Source of the DNA: Pyrenochaeta sp. MPI-SDFR-AT-0127 | Taxonomy: Eukaryota; Ascomycota; Dothideomycetes; Pleosporales; Cucurbitariaceae | NCBI GenBank assembly: GCA_020747015.1 | Contig: JAGTJM010000064.1 | Location: 118,768 to 182,767 of the forward strand | DNA: 64,000 bases | Reading direction: 5' to 3' | In this document: positions 26,057 to 38,679 of the stretch, one piece after another | Position numbering within the stretch: the first letter of the stretch is position 1 | How the letters are laid out: each line of letters opens with the position of its first letter | Notes under the pieces: generated by a model | What the model was told of the DNA's origin: nothing | What the model saw: only the letters and a program-made list of their open reading frames with translations | Databases searched by the model: none | Translations under genes and position numbers: made by a program

Positions 26057-27708
26057 GTTTTTCGAGGTATTTCGAAAGAACACCAGACCTCAGATCGATT
26101 GCAGGATGAGGTTTTTGGAAAAGAGGAACGACACAGGATGATCGGTCTTTGTAGTCCGAGGCGAAATCACGAACTCCTAGCCTAGCACGTCTCTTGCGCA
26201 GTCCAACAGTCGTCGTCTTGATAAGAAAGTGGGACCTCTTGGTATCTTCGGGCTTAAGGTAGTCGCAAGGACCTACCGTATTCGATTTAGTGGAGCATCG
26301 ACTTTGGTGAATGTTCGGCTTCTAGGCACATGGCACGAGAACACGGGATGAGAGTACCCCGCATTGGGTGGGGTCAGGGCGACTGCTGACTGTACACTCC
26401 TGTCGGAGCAGAATGTACCTTCGGCCATACCAAAAACAATCCACTCTTCTGTACGCTGTAACAGTAAGTGGATTCTACGCGACGAGGGCTGACAGACAAC
26501 GAATATGCCAGGCCCAGTTATTCCTCAAAGGCTTAGGCCTTGCAGCACGCACGCTTTGAGAATTAACTAACTTCCTGTGAATTCACGACGGTATAATGAA
26601 ATGTGCAGCAAAACGACGCTGTACTCTTGAGACTTGTGCCTGCAGAAATATATCAGCAACCTGGTGATTTGCAGCAGATTCGTAGTCCGCTCTTGTTCGT
26701 CAAACATGCGTTTGCTCCTTCCAAAGTAACTTACCACTTCTGCCTTTCCGATCGACTTGTTTGTAGTCTGCGATGGATTGCGCCATCTGTTACTCAATAC
26801 TCCAGCCAGCCTGCAGCTCTCCAGTTATGTGTAGAACTATTCCCCGACTTGAGTTCCAATTGGACATCGATGCGCTTCGAAGTGGGGACCCGCTCACTTC
26901 AAACGTCCACACTTTGTTTTGTGCCTCCCATTTCCCCCTCCAAACGTCTCCCAGTGCTGTGCTCCTTAGCAACACTCCTCCAATTTTACGGTATTATTCC
27001 CACAATTGCAACTACTCGGAGCCACCTGCTAGAGATTGGGTGCTGTACTTGTGTCTATCGTCACCTTAGATAATTCCGCTTTCCGCCTTAGTCGCCTCCA
27101 ACTCAATATCCGCATATTATCCCAGATATTAATCTACCTGGGGCGTTCATTGTACCATCATGCGCCAACCTCAATTTGCGCTCCGCAGGAAAATAACCTT
27201 CCATTCGTCTTCACCTTATTTTCGAACCTTCCTGCACAGGACCATTGGTCGAATATTCTCCTAGCACCAATGCCCGGTCAAGGCGGCATTCGTGGATGGT
27301 GAACGCCATACGTTTCGATATTGCTTGCCCTACCACAGCACACCAGCCTTGTCTTTTGGTCACCGTGCCCACCCAAAACGGTTTCCAAATTAACATCCAC
27401 CGGCAAAGAATATATGCAAGCCGCCTCATGATCCGGGTCGTGTACCGACATGGAGACCCACAGTACCCGCAACGTGACGTCTGTTCATTTCAATTTTCAT
27501 ACTTGGTCCAATCAATGATGATCTCCTGCTTCACTTGGAGATACTCTTGGTGTGGTAATATCGACACGGAGGCCACCCGAGGTGGTTAGGCTTTGATAGA
27601 ATCGTATATAAAGTTGAGGGAAGCGTCGTCTTGCATGTTCTGTACCACGGCCTTCAGTATTTTTGAACCTCAAACACTACCTTAGGTTTTACATACTCGT
27701 CAATAGCC
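26057..27708. other. Intergenic region between the divergent amine oxidase and LPMO genes
   Basis: 1.65 kb shared upstream region. No convincing gene; open frames here (for example 26603-27073) are short and featureless. CreA-like hexamers (SYGGRG) occur, for example GTGGGG near 26369 and CTGGGG at 27138. Such hexamers are frequent by chance. Confidence 0.5.
27605..27612 (+). promoter_or_regulatory. Putative TATA box of the LPMO gene
   Basis: TATATAAA lies 97 bp upstream of the LPMO ATG, a plausible distance for a fungal inducible gene with a short 5' UTR. Confidence 0.55.
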
Positions 27709-28484
27709 ATGAAGTGCATCGCGGTCGCCAGTCTAGCCCTCGCGGCTCTCACCGAGGTTGCGCAAGCTCATTGTATGTTCGAGCCGCCATGAGTAACAGA
27801 ATCGATTACTAACAAGCTTCCAACAGACATATTCCAGTATTTGACTGCCAACGGTGCAAAGGGATCCCTCTTCCAAAACATCAGGCCCGTTCCAAACAAC
27901 TCCCCAGTCACCGTACTCACAGACAACAACCTGCGTTGCAATGTCAATGGTGGCAGCGGTGGATCAACGACTACCGTCTCTGTAGCTGCTGGATCATCCA
28001 TATCATTCACTGCAGACCAGGCCGTCTATCATCAAGGCCCTGTCTCCTTCTACCTCAGCAAGGCCTCCAGTGCAGTCGGCTCAGATGGATCTGGTGACTG
28101 GTTCAAGATCAAGGAGATTGGCCCTTCCTTCGCCAGTGGTCAGGCTGTGTGGGATATGAGTGGTAAGTTGCAAAGGGCTTTAATACTATGACAGGTACTA
28201 ACAAACCTATAGCGACTTACTCGGTCAGCATTCCCTCGCAAGTGCCTGCGGGAGAATACCTCCTTCGCATCGAGCAACTTGGTATTCACAACCCAGGCAG
28301 CCCACCTCAATTCTACATCGCCTGTGCGCAAATCAAGATCACAGGTAGTGGAAGCGGAAACCCTTCTCCTGTCGTCAAGATTCCAGGGCATGTAAAGTCG
28401 ACTGATTCTGGCTACACCGCCAACATTTATCAGCCAAGCTTCACCAGCTATGTTGTTCCAGGACCCAAGGTCGCAACTTACTAG
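27709..28484 (+). CDS. AA9 lytic polysaccharide monooxygenase (formerly GH61), secreted
   Basis: Join 27709-27772, 27827-28162, 28213-28484, giving 223 aa. AA9 enzymes are copper-dependent secreted enzymes that cleave cellulose (some also hemicellulose) oxidatively. Seen: a signal peptide with an Ala/Leu-rich core ending AQA, immediately followed by His, which after cleavage is the N-terminal copper-brace histidine. Also seen: the second copper His in VYHQGPVSFYLS, and the conserved Gln-x-Tyr (PQFYIACAQI) carrying the axial tyrosine. There is no CBM1 at the C-terminus, so this is a single-domain AA9. The introns are 54 and 50 nt; the first has an ACTAAC branch site and splits the codon right after the catalytic His. 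It is divergent from the amine oxidase gene. The substrate cannot be told from sequence. Confidence 0.95.
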
Positions 28485-29338
28485 GCGTGAATATGACATC
28501 GAGGCATTATCCTTCGAGTCTCATTTCGAAGTTGTTGATCACACTTCGTTTCACGACCTACCTCTTCATTGTAGATATCTTTACCAATTCAGCATTTGAT
28601 ATATATCTGTGCCATTCTGCTTCTCCCTGCACGTTTGTATGCTGTGGTTTTCAAGGCGTAATTATCCGCCGAGATCCCACCTAGCATCGAGTTGGGGTTG
28701 TCTAGCGCATGCGATTGCGATGCACTCGTAAACTAACAAATTTGCAAGATTGAAATAGAGATGGCCACTAACGACCGCGTCAACTCGTATGCATGACCAC
28801 CCCGAGCGTGATGATCTCAAGTAAGTACCCTTTGTTGTCAGTGGCTTAACACTCAACGCTAGTATGTGACAGTTGCCATCGTGTATTGGTAATGTTCTTC
28901 ATAGCCAACAACGGCCCTTCAATATGCCCACCAATCGTTTGCTTGGCTTGAATTGCTCGACGCGCAATCATGTTCGACACTGCAACGCCATATTCACACG
29001 ACTCACATCTCATCTCTGAATCAGTCCTCATTGACAGACCAAGGCAACCAGTGCAAAGCAACATGAGCATTCGCTGTTTGTAAGGGCACGTCTTTGAAGC
29101 ACTGCTTCGAACTTCACAAATCGAACCGACGCCCAACACTTCCTAATCGCTAAATTATACATATAAATGGCAGACCTACATGAGTGCGATCAGAATAATT
29201 CTTTCTCTCTTTTTCATTCTGTGTTACACCTTATTTGATGTTTACACATACTTAGCTTCTAGTTATCTTAGCCTTCGCTCTAAACTTGAAGATCAGTCTT
29301 GCCCTATCGTGTCTATACTCTTACTGCCTTGAGCTCCA
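28485..29338. other. Intergenic region
   Basis: 854 bp between two plus-strand genes. A TATAAAT-like site lies near 29162, about 175 bp before the next ATG. A minus-strand open frame at 28846-29139 has no recognisable features and was not called. Confidence 0.5.
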
Positions 29339-30394
29339 ATGTCTAGTGGTCCTCCTCCTCCTCTTGGTCACCCTTGGCTCGCAAACGTTGGAAACAACCC
29401 CAACATCAACCGCGAACCTCCACCGCCCCCTCTCAACGCCGCTCCTGGTGCTCAAGCCCATCTTCCCGCCGTCGACCACCAACAGGTTGTCGTTGAGCAA
29501 CAACACACGCCTGTCTACGGGCCTCCAGTCCCCATTGGCATAGGAAGTCCTCCACTTGGGTTCGCTTCACCATTTGGTGTAGGTGTAGGTGCGTTCCCGC
29601 CCGTAATCCCACCTCTCGACGTCGGCATCATGAATCCTTTCATGTACGGCGGTTACCCTGGCGGTGGAGGCCCTCTTGCTCCTATCCGCGCTGGAAACTT
29701 TCTACCAGGAGCTCATTCTGGCATAGGCTTTGGTCTGCACGCTGGTGGCATGCCATTCCCACCACCTCCTCCAGGCGCCATTGCAGGTGTGGTACCGCCT
29801 TTTGCTCCTACAGCGCCACTTTGGGCACCTGGTGGTGGTCTTGCTTTTGGTAATATTCCCACCATGGGCGTAGGCGGTGTAATGGCGGGTGGGATTATGC
29901 CTCCAATATTGGGCAATTTAATGGGTGCTGCTGCGCCCATGCAGGCTCGACCTGCACCGGTCGTTCATGACGGCAATATGGGTTTCCCTGCGCAGCCCGA
30001 ACAAGGCGAGATTACTGAAATCGCTGGAGGTATACCCCCTGGCGTGGCGCTTATCGAGGCTGGAGAGCACACCATCATCCTGCAGGTCAAGGGCAACGTC
30101 TGCCCCTGGCTTTCACCCGGCGCGCAGTTCCAGGTTGAGGCATTAGCAATGGCTAGTACAACAGGCCTTAACCGGCTGATTCAAGTCTGTAACAATGGCG
30201 CTAGTGCAGATGACTGCGAGAACATGGCGGTTACAGAGTGCATTGAACTAGGCAATGGAATGTGGGAGAAGGGCCAAACGTTCAAGTACAACGACGCGGT
30301 ATCTAGGGTCTTGACAATGAAGGACGCTGGCTGGGATAACAAGAGGAATAGGTCGGACGGGCAAAGCCTCCATATCTGGCTTCATCGAATCTAG
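29339..30394 (+). CDS. Pro/Gly-rich hypothetical protein (351 aa)
   Basis: Single exon with ATG at 29339. Residues 1 to about 225 are low-complexity and rich in Pro, Gly and Ala, with PPPPP runs (GPPPPLGHPW, MPFPPPPPGA) and hydrophobic Gly-Val-Met stretches. Residues about 230-351 look like a compact domain: EAGEHTIILQVKGN, CPWLSPGAQFQVEAL, several Cys (NVCPW, IQVCNN, ADDCEN, VTECIEL) and a Trp/Lys end (KDAGWDNK, SLHIWLHRI). No signal peptide is evident and I do not recognise the family. It is convergent with the ABC transporter gene 273 bp away. It may be a lineage-restricted protein with a disordered N-terminus, but the length and clean frame argue for a real gene. Confidence 0.75.
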   Translation: MSSGPPPPLGHPWLANVGNNPNINREPPPPPLNAAPGAQAHLPAVDHQQVVVEQQHTPVYGPPVPIGIGSPPLGFASPFGVGVGAFPPVIPPLDVGIMNPFMYGGYPGGGGPLAPIRAGNFLPGAHSGIGFGLHAGGMPFPPPPPGAIAGVVPPFAPTAPLWAPGGGLAFGNIPTMGVGGVMAGGIMPPILGNLMGAAAPMQARPAPVVHDGNMGFPAQPEQGEITEIAGGIPPGVALIEAGEHTIILQVKGNVCPWLSPGAQFQVEALAMASTTGLNRLIQVCNNGASADDCENMAVTECIELGNGMWEKGQTFKYNDAVSRVLTMKDAGWDNKRNRSDGQSLHIWLHRI

Positions 30395-30667
30395 GTAGCT
30401 TCTAGCTATGATCTGGCGTTCAGTTCTCTGGGTATATGGAACGGTGCATTCGCGGTTGCTTTTAGGATTAATGAGTTATTGCATGCTAGATTGAAGGCAG
30501 CCATGTTGTCGTTGATCGAAATCCTTTCATTACTAATGGTCTTGTTATATTAGTTCTATCCCTAAAGATCTCGAAATAAACTTTGGGTCTGTAAACATTG
30601 AAACTTATTTGATAATTTTACAGTCTATAACCTTGTGTGAGTATTGTCACATTCAATTGTACTCTCC

Positions 30668-33600
30668 CTAAGAAGTTTCTCCTGCCGTTGCATCAGAAAG
30701 CTGGGGCGTCTGTTCTTTCTTCTTTCCACCGCCAACTTTTCCCCATAGCTTACCAATCCATCTCTCCTTCACAATTTTCAATACCAGATATGCACAGAAG
30801 CGATACGCTATCGCGCATATTCCCAGAGCCATAAGGTTCATCTCAGGATTTTTGTTGAGATTGTAGAGATCAAGCACTTGCTCACCATTCGTAATCGGAC
30901 ACTGCCCGTTAATCCTCTGCCAGTCTTCGCAGGTGAACTGCAGATCGCGGAGCGTGTATGGAGCCATATTTCCAACTGCCCACTTTATGGGTGATAGGTG
31001 ATTCCAGGCTTGCAGGAAGTCTGGGACGTCAAGGGACAGCACACCTCCCATAACTTGAGCAACACTGAGAAAGACCGACATGCAGTTTACCGAGAAGCCA
31101 GTATGTGTGAAAAGTGTGTTGAAGGCAATACCCAAGCTTTCGCCACAACTAGTGATGCAGAATGCGTTGAACGTGATGATGAAGAAGGTCTTTGCGTTGC
31201 GTTGTAGGCCGCAAGCCAGGACAGCGAGAATAGAGAATATAATGCAGCTAATGACCTCAAATGGTGTCGTGGTTGAGATGTATGTGAGGAAGAATGCTTC
31301 CACCCCATAGATACGATCATCATAGTCGCGGTAAAAGACGTCTCTTTCAGTAGGGTATACGGCGATGTTGTTGAGCACTGCGTTCGGTTAACTACTTCAA
31401 TTGGATCTTGAGGCAAAATGTGGACCTACTGCCAACAAAATAGAGCGGAGCGACCTCCACAATGAAACCCAGCCTGTTCTGGACAGCGAAGTAATCGTTC
31501 TTGAGTGGTGCAAAATACAACGCAAGAACGATACCAAGACCAACAACTTGCATGATCCTGGCGACGAGGATCTCTGGCTGACGGAACAAGTTTTTAGTCG
31601 CACGCCTGATCAGAATCGAATACGCTGCTGCAAAGGATGTTGGTTCTCTTGCCAAGCTCCCCAGCTCTGCTGGGGTGGCTATTGAACCTGTCCGAGCAAC
31701 AAGGAACCGATCCGAGCTCCACGACTCGATCAGCTTGCGTACCTTAGCCCTACTGGCTGCCTCGCGCGTTTCGTGCTGGAGATCGACAGTGATCAGGTCG
31801 AGGGCGAAGTCTGCAGGGTTGACGTGACGAGGGCACTCATAACCCTGAGCTGCAAAATGGCCTAGCATATCATCTGCTGGACCTGCATAGACAGGGAAGC
31901 CACCACGAGCAAGGAGTAATATGTTGCCAAAGTGAGCAAACAAGTCAGATCGTGGCTGATGAATGGTCACGATAAGCGTACGTCCCTCATTTGCTAGACC
32001 GTGAAGCACGTCCATGATAGAAAGGGCCGTGAAGGCATCCAATCCGGACAATGGCTCATCAAGCAGTAAGATGCGAGGTTCAGTAAGAATCTGAACTGCT
32101 ATTGTGACTCGGCGCTTCTCTCCGCCACTGATTCCCTTGACAAGATCACTGCCAACAAGGTTGTCGGCGCAATCCTTCAAACCCATTTTCAAAAGAATTT
32201 GCTCAGCTCGCTGTGCTTTCTCCTCGCTCGACATCCACTTCGGTAGCCGGAGACCAGCAGCGTAACGTAGAGTCTCGCGCACAGTCAGTGATGCTAAAAG
32301 AGCATCATCGTCTTGGGTTACGAAAGAGCAGATCGAATGTACAACGTCTTGGGATGGCACAGCCCCATTGAAGGTCATGTTTCCAGCTTGTTTGTACTTT
32401 GTGGACATGTCGTCTTTGAGTCTTCCAGCCATACTATTCAAGAGCGAGGTCTTGCCAGATCCAGACGGACCCATGATGACGTTCAATGATCCAGGCCGGA
32501 AGTCTGCGTTCAGCGGCTTAAGAATGGCTTTGTTCCACCGTTTTCGCAATGAACGCTTTTCAATATCCATACTATAATTCTCAAGTCGGATACTGATTGT
32601 TCGGACATCACCTGGAGCCCGCTCACCCATCTTCTCTTTGCCTGCCGAGGCATCCATGTTGGATGGTCTTGCGCGTGCCATTGCAATCTCTGCACTCCAA
32701 AACTTGAGTAATACGCCGGCACCAATGTAGAAAGCGATAGCGAAGCCGAGCAGTGCCACTATAGGCCTCCATACCCAGTTGTCTGGAAAACCTAGCGAAT
32801 CAAGGATGAACTCTCCTGTGTACTCCTTGCAGGCTGGATTCGACGGTCCGCCCTCCAAAGGACAGTCGTAGAACGAGCCAGTAAATTCGTTAGCGCACAA
32901 AGCTCCGAACGCGTAGAAAACATAGGCAATCCATTTTGTCCAGCGAACATAGATTGGTATGGTGTTGGATTGGATGAAGTAGCCACAAGCCATCGACTGC
33001 AACGTGTATGCGAGATTGGCTACCAAGCTCGCTCCGGCAAAGTTCCTGGAAACTGCAACACATGTCATAGCAAAACATACGGCGATGTACTGGTGTAGTA
33101 ATATGATGCCGAAGAACGTGAGGAACTGAGCTCCATCCGCACGGAAACCACAGAAAAAATAGTAGATGAGCGAAAAGATGAGAGGAACCGGGATATCCTC
33201 AATAAAGACGCGGGCTAACCTCCTAGATATCAAGAATGCTGGTATGCTGACGATACCTTGGCGTGATTCTTCGTCAAAGAGTTGAATGTCGGTTGTAAGT
33301 CGATATGTTTCGTAGAGGAGAATAAGATAACCTTGAAGCGCAGCTGCATTATACAACGCCCCTTGGCGAGAACGGATGCCGGAGAGTGATCCATCAAGCT
33401 GCAAGAAGATCCAGCCTGTTATCACAGCCATTCCGATCGCTTCAACGAGACTGCCAAACATGCCCATAGGATCGCGGATCGTAACTGTCCAGGTCCGCGC
33501 AGTGAGCACCCGGATTTGTTGCACAAGTGAGGCGTGCCTCGCTCGCATCAGGTTTGGCTGTGACTCCGTAGCATTTGCAGACGCTGATTCCTGTTCACCC

Positions 33601-34727
33601 TTCTCGGCGGAGGTACTATTGGAGTGCACTCTCCAGGCCTCTATGATATGACTGACGCGTTCTTGGGCAACGCTCTCGGCTTCTTCACTCCTGTTATCTA
33701 CACTGACGACGTCTATCAGATACTCTGCAGGATTGGTGAACGGTGGCATCTCGTGGCCTAGCTTGGCGAAGTATGCCAGGCATGTCTTTGCGCTACCAGC
33801 GTAAGCAGGGTTGCCTCTCGTTAAGAGAACTACATTGTCAAAAAGATTCCATATCTCAGATCGGGGTTGGTGAATCGTGACAATGATAGTTCTGCCCTTA
33901 CGTGCCAGATTCTGCAAGGTCTTCACAATCTGATAAGCGCTGGTAGAGTCAAGTCCGGTTGTGGGTTCGTCGAGCCATAGTAGACTTGGATTCGACAGGA
34001 GTTGAACACCAATGCTCGTACGCCTCTTTTCACCTCCACTACAGCCCTTGTGTGCATGGTTGCCAATCCTAGTATCGGCGGCTTCCTTTAGACCCAATTC
34101 TAAGATGACTTCTTCTACCAATTGTTTTCTTTCCACTTGAGTGACCGATGACGGCAAACGTAACTGTGCAGCATACGTCAAAGTCTCTCGGACAGTCAGA
34201 GTTGGCAATAGGATGTCTTGCTGAATGACATAAGCACTGCGTATCTTGGATGCATCTTCGATGCCGTTGAAAAGCGTCCGCCCAGTGGTAGAAAGTCGGT
34301 TTCCCTTCATACGTCCACTCATCTGGTTCAACAAAGACGTTTTGCCGCTTCCACTCCCTCCAATAATGGCTGTAAGAGTCCCACAAGGCATATCCGCCGA
34401 GACGTCATTGAGGATGGATTTGACATGGCTGTGGCTTGGTGGCGTTTTCTGCTTTGAGAATGCTCGAGCGAAGGCATTTGGCGACTCATCTACAGATACC
34501 GAGAGATTTTCAAGCCGCACTGAGACAGGATTGACTTCTCGCAGAGAAATCGTGTTGCCTTCACCGTGAGACGTGTTTGTCGCAATTTGGTGACTCGAGG
34601 TCGTATGTGTCAGGTGCTCGACATTTGGATCCTTCAGCCTCGGCAGCGCATCTGCTTCCGACCCATGCTTTTCGTGCTGCTCGACCACCACCACCTCTTT
34701 CCTGATCGCTTCTGGCGACTCCATCAT
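30668..34727 (-). CDS. Full-length ABC-G (White/YOL075C-type) transporter
   Basis: Join 34727-31430, 31377-30668, giving 1335 aa with a 52-nt intron (31378-31429; donor GTAGGT, acceptor ACGCAG). The layout is NBD-TMD-NBD-TMD. NBD1: Walker A GGSGSGKTS (residues about 123-131), signature CSGGEKRR, Walker B LLWLDEPTTGLD. NBD2: Walker A GPSGSGKTS (about 752), signature ISGGEKRR, Walker B ILLLDEPLSGLD. Both sites are canonical. This differs from PDR-type pumps, which carry degenerate residues in one site, and resembles yeast YOL075C, a tandem White-like protein. Each TMD shows several hydrophobic helices (for example AVITGWIFLQL and FGIILLHQYIAVCFAM). The C-terminus is basic (GKVGGGKKK). Substrate unknown; lipid, sterol or secondary-metabolite export is known in the wider G family but is only inference here. 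The codon split A|TG at the junction preserves the frame. Confidence 0.93.
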
Positions 34728-36153
34728 GATTGTATTACGGTAGCAAGGCCATGCTAGAGTGACTGATAACGAAGAAAAGGATAAAATGCAGTCTCCTCTC
34801 CGGCACCTCGTTCTGCAGAAGGCCCCATTATCTCTCGTGGGATCGCGCGATAATGGCGCCCCAGCTACCCACCTCGCTTGCCAGCCGAAGTGTTAGATGC
34901 ATCTCGGCTAGACGTCAGCGAGCCATCAGTTGGTCTTGGGAGACATGTCCTTAATAAAAAGGGCAACTGTGCCACCTCATGGTGTTTGGCAATTCATATC
35001 CAGTGCAAGATGATAGCAATGCTAGTGTTCAGCCAACCCACTGAGGCTGAATACCAGCAGAGTTAGTGGTTAAATCGAGGCAGATCAGCCGTTGCGATCC
35101 CAAACTCTACCATAGTCAAGCGGGAGAACCCCAAGCGCGCCCCCCACCGATTCTTGCGCTTACCAAACTGACTGGGGTCTCTGTTACACAGCCAACGGCT
35201 CGCGTAGGCAAGAATCGAACTGCGTCTTGTGCAAACTCCTTATGCTGCTGACGGCCGCGACCCCGCAAACAGCCATTGGTGGAGAGTTGGGGCTTCGTTC
35301 GTACTGGACCGCTAAACGGAAATTGAAGCTCCACGGTCTGGCCAGGGTCGCTTCGGAAAGACAAATTCGATGCGCGCTTGTATATCCGATTATGGCATTC
35401 ACTAACGTTCGCTTTGATATCTAAAAGCATATGTCCATCGGTCTTCACTTCCACTATCGGGGTACTAGCAAGAGAGTGCAGAGAGAAGAGAAGGCTCTTG
35501 ATCATGTGACATATCTTGTCTACCCTGACAGCCTCAGACTTCAAAGATTTGATGGAAGCGAAGGCGGGTCTTTCATCTCCGGGCTCTAGTCTTTCCGTTG
35601 GAGAGATTGTCCATCGTTTCCCTCTGGCCCCTAGATTAGACTTACTCGTAGTGACGGTGCCGGGCCGAACCCACGTCATCGGCCAAACCTCTCGTACCCA
35701 TTCAACTGGAAACCCCCATCCTCGTCGGAACGAGTGTCGCGGTTCTCTCCACAATACCGCCGAGTACACGACAAGTCAGAGGCACGCAATCCAGGTATCG
35801 TATGCATGTGAACCGCCGTGGAGCAACAGCCGCTCCCTGGCCCTCCAAGCCCCGCAACCCCCATAAAGAACAGGATTAGGCTCCTCCCAATGCAGTCGGA
35901 CCGATCCTGAATCGGCATCTCGATCTTGGAATTTCAGTCTGTACCCATGAGGTTTCGCCAGCCTCCCCTGCAGGTATTCACAATACCCTTTTCCCACTGC
36001 TCTGTGTCTCATAGGCCAGGAATAGTTTGCCGCATTTCAATTCACACCCCACCAACCAATTATCGAAACCCTTGGATTGTTGACGCAATGATTTGATAAT
36101 CGGCCTCGATGTCCAGCCTGTGGTTGGCATGAGGCACAGCCTGGGAAACGGAT

Positions 36154-36909
36154 ATGTTTCAGCGGCCGTGTTACCTCCTCCGTCCCCCAGGGGGGACAGC
36201 GGGAGAATGCGCCATTAGGATTTCTTGCATACTTGATATGCACTACTATCGACACCACGGACTTGAAAGCCGGGTCTGGGGCAATCAAACTTTGTTCGGC
36301 ACAAGGAGAGTTTTCACATTCTGCGGCTACGTATACCGAACTGGCACAAAACAGCAGTCACAGAACCGGTCAGTCCATGATCTTGAGACCTTTTGGTTTC
36401 TTGGAAAACAGGTATGCGGCGTTCTCAGCCGGCCTGTAGGTGCTTCCAACCACCCTCCATCACATGGATGCACAGCATCGGAGTACGCCGCCGTGACATG
36501 CCAGGGCGCTTTGCGGCTCACAGAGTGCTCCGGAGATCTTCAATTCACCCTGGGCCCCGTTGCAATACGCAGCTTTCGCACTGCATTTACATTACGCTAC
36601 CAAAGCCACCAGCCCCTTCGCCTCAGTGCTTTTGACCTCGGCCTTAGGGACAGCCCTGCCATTTATCTGACACCCTTCACAGACGGCTGTTCAAGCCGAA
36701 AGCCACTTCTACTTTGGAATGCTGACAACGCCAGGTTCGTGTCAGCTGCAGGTCCATTAGAATGTCAGCCCAACGACATGCCCTGCCATCGCATCGACGC
36801 TCCATATGACCTTTTTGAGGCCACCGTTCGCATTGACAATCAATCACGTTCACATCGAGTAAGACCGGGATGGCTTGAGTGGACTTTGGTTGCGAGCCAA
36901 GACATCTAG
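36154..36909 (+). CDS. Orphan open reading frame (251 aa), doubtful
   Basis: ATG-initiated, single exon, encoding a Cys/His/Arg-containing product (for example CRIDAPYDLF-like and LLLWNADNARF segments) with no recognised domain, signal peptide or membrane helix. An ATG-started open frame of this length in non-repetitive DNA of moderate GC is rarely due to chance alone, which is the only reason to list it. It could be a lineage-specific gene, a decayed gene or chance. Neighbours are over 1.4 kb away and offer no clue. Confidence 0.2.
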   Translation: MFQRPCYLLRPPGGTAGECAIRISCILDMHYYRHHGLESRVWGNQTLFGTRRVFTFCGYVYRTGTKQQSQNRSVHDLETFWFLGKQVCGVLSRPVGASNHPPSHGCTASEYAAVTCQGALRLTECSGDLQFTLGPVAIRSFRTAFTLRYQSHQPLRLSAFDLGLRDSPAIYLTPFTDGCSSRKPLLLWNADNARFVSAAGPLECQPNDMPCHRIDAPYDLFEATVRIDNQSRSHRVRPGWLEWTLVASQDI

Positions 36910-38679
36910 TCCCTTGCTGACATCGGTGTGAGCAACACTACGATGAACGGTGAGCACCCTCGACACCGATGCCACGCGAAGGCCTAATATCAGAATTTGG
37001 CGTGATGACTTGCATTATCTCGTGGACCGACACATTGCGATGGCATGCTGTGTGGGTCGAGTATGCAGGCACCACGAGGTTTCTACTCATTGTTGGAACT
37101 CAGGATCGGGCAACTTCCTGTTTTAGGGAACTTGCAAGGTTCCACTTTTGGACATGCCAGGTCAAGAACAGTAGGCGCATCACGAGGTGAGTGGCGTATG
37201 TGGTTGCGTTAATGATCAGGTCATACTGTATCCAGCAAACGGTGTGATAGTTTTGACACCCATCCTATGGCCACTTGCTCAGTAATTGGTTGCAGCCTCA
37301 GAAGCTTGCTTATCGGGTCATCCGGAAATTGTTGATGTTTCGGGCCTGTATGAGCCCTGGATACTTGCTTCCACCTTCAATGGAGTCTGTGTACGCGTAC
37401 TTTGTGAATCAAGACTCGGCGCGAACGTAGATGGTGTGATGACAACGTCATACGGAGGATATGGTACCGCTGGACAATGCCCTGCGATAATAGTTCGGAA
37501 ATATGTCGTGGATCATGCTCCTGCTCGCCATTTCAAAGTTAGTTCCAGGTACCAAAGTACCTTCAGGCTATTTGTACCTCTCCGCTGGAAACATATGACC
37601 CCCCATCCTGGCTTTGGCGTGGGGGTGCATGACATGGACAATAGAAGGCCCGAGTTTTGAATATTGCGGGTGTCTTAAGATTGTCCTATGCCGCTGCGGC
37701 CGGCAACTTGTTGATATTGATGCCGTCAATTAGCTGCGGGGAATGTATTCCGAGCGGGCGCTCAAGCGTGCGCTGGGGGCATACTTAGCCGCCTGCGCCC
37801 TCCCAAGCCATAACCCAAGTTAAATGTCATGGACGAGGAAACTTGGAACACCCCACGCTCGCCGGATCAGAATCTGAACCCTTGAGCCGATCTCCAGCGG
37901 CACTTTTCGCTCGGAGCTCCAGACAAGCAGTGCCCGGTTGATGTCCTCAATCTCGACGCGTGCATTCTCTCATGACCTTTTGGCGAGGTTCCCACGATCG
38001 ACGCCGGTTAAATGCATGAGAACGCTTTCAGAAGTGACTGCAGTAGCCTCGAGACGATGCAACACATCATCCCCCACGCTTGGAATCTTCCAACGGGATT
38101 TCGACAGGACTTAGCGAGCGGGCTTGATGCCTACGCCCAGGATTGGAGGATAATATCCGCCGAGCGGAGTGGAGTCGGAGACGCTGTGGCACGGCTTGAC
38201 TGGCCAATGCGTTCGGTTGCTCGTCATGTCGTCACTGTGTCGCTAAAGTGTTGATTAAGGTGCGTACTAGGAGAACAGCTGAAGGTGTAGTGTGAAGAGT
38301 GGAAAACGGCATGCATTTGCATCTGTGGGCGATGAACTACCTCTTAATGCGTGCATACGTGTCGTCGATATAAAAATCCAGCCAGTCACTCCTCTGCTGT
38401 CCTTACGAGGACAAGTGCCGCTAATGCCATGTGTACGAGTGTGCCTAACCAATGCGAGCGCAGAGACAACGCAACCTTCCCAAGCACAAAACAATATATG
38501 TGCGAAGCGCAACATTGCGACCGAAAAAAAGCTTGCTGTTAGAACAGAACAGTATTGAAGAGAAGTAAATGCAGGACAAGAGATACCCGTTTTCCGATCC
38601 AAACCTGTACAGACTAGTCCGCCTGTGATGAAAGAAAGTATTCCCAATGTAGCCTGTTGCCTCGGCCGTAGCAAATCGT

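Noticed and set aside
26369..27143. CreA-like SYGGRG hexamers upstream of the LPMO gene
   Set aside because: Short degenerate motif expected by chance in 1.6 kb; not strong enough to call a binding site.
28846..29139. 97-codon minus frame between LPMO and the Pro/Gly-rich gene
   Set aside because: No domain, signal peptide or conserved-looking feature, and it lies in the likely UTR and promoter space.
35185..35290. tRNA-like T-arm sequence (GTTCGATTC on minus)
   Set aside because: The bases around it do not form a T stem, and no matching acceptor or anticodon arms were found.
35116..35769. 217-codon minus-strand open frame
   Set aside because: Arg/Trp/Ser-rich, with no recognisable domain and no supporting signals; kept only as part of the gene-poor island finding.
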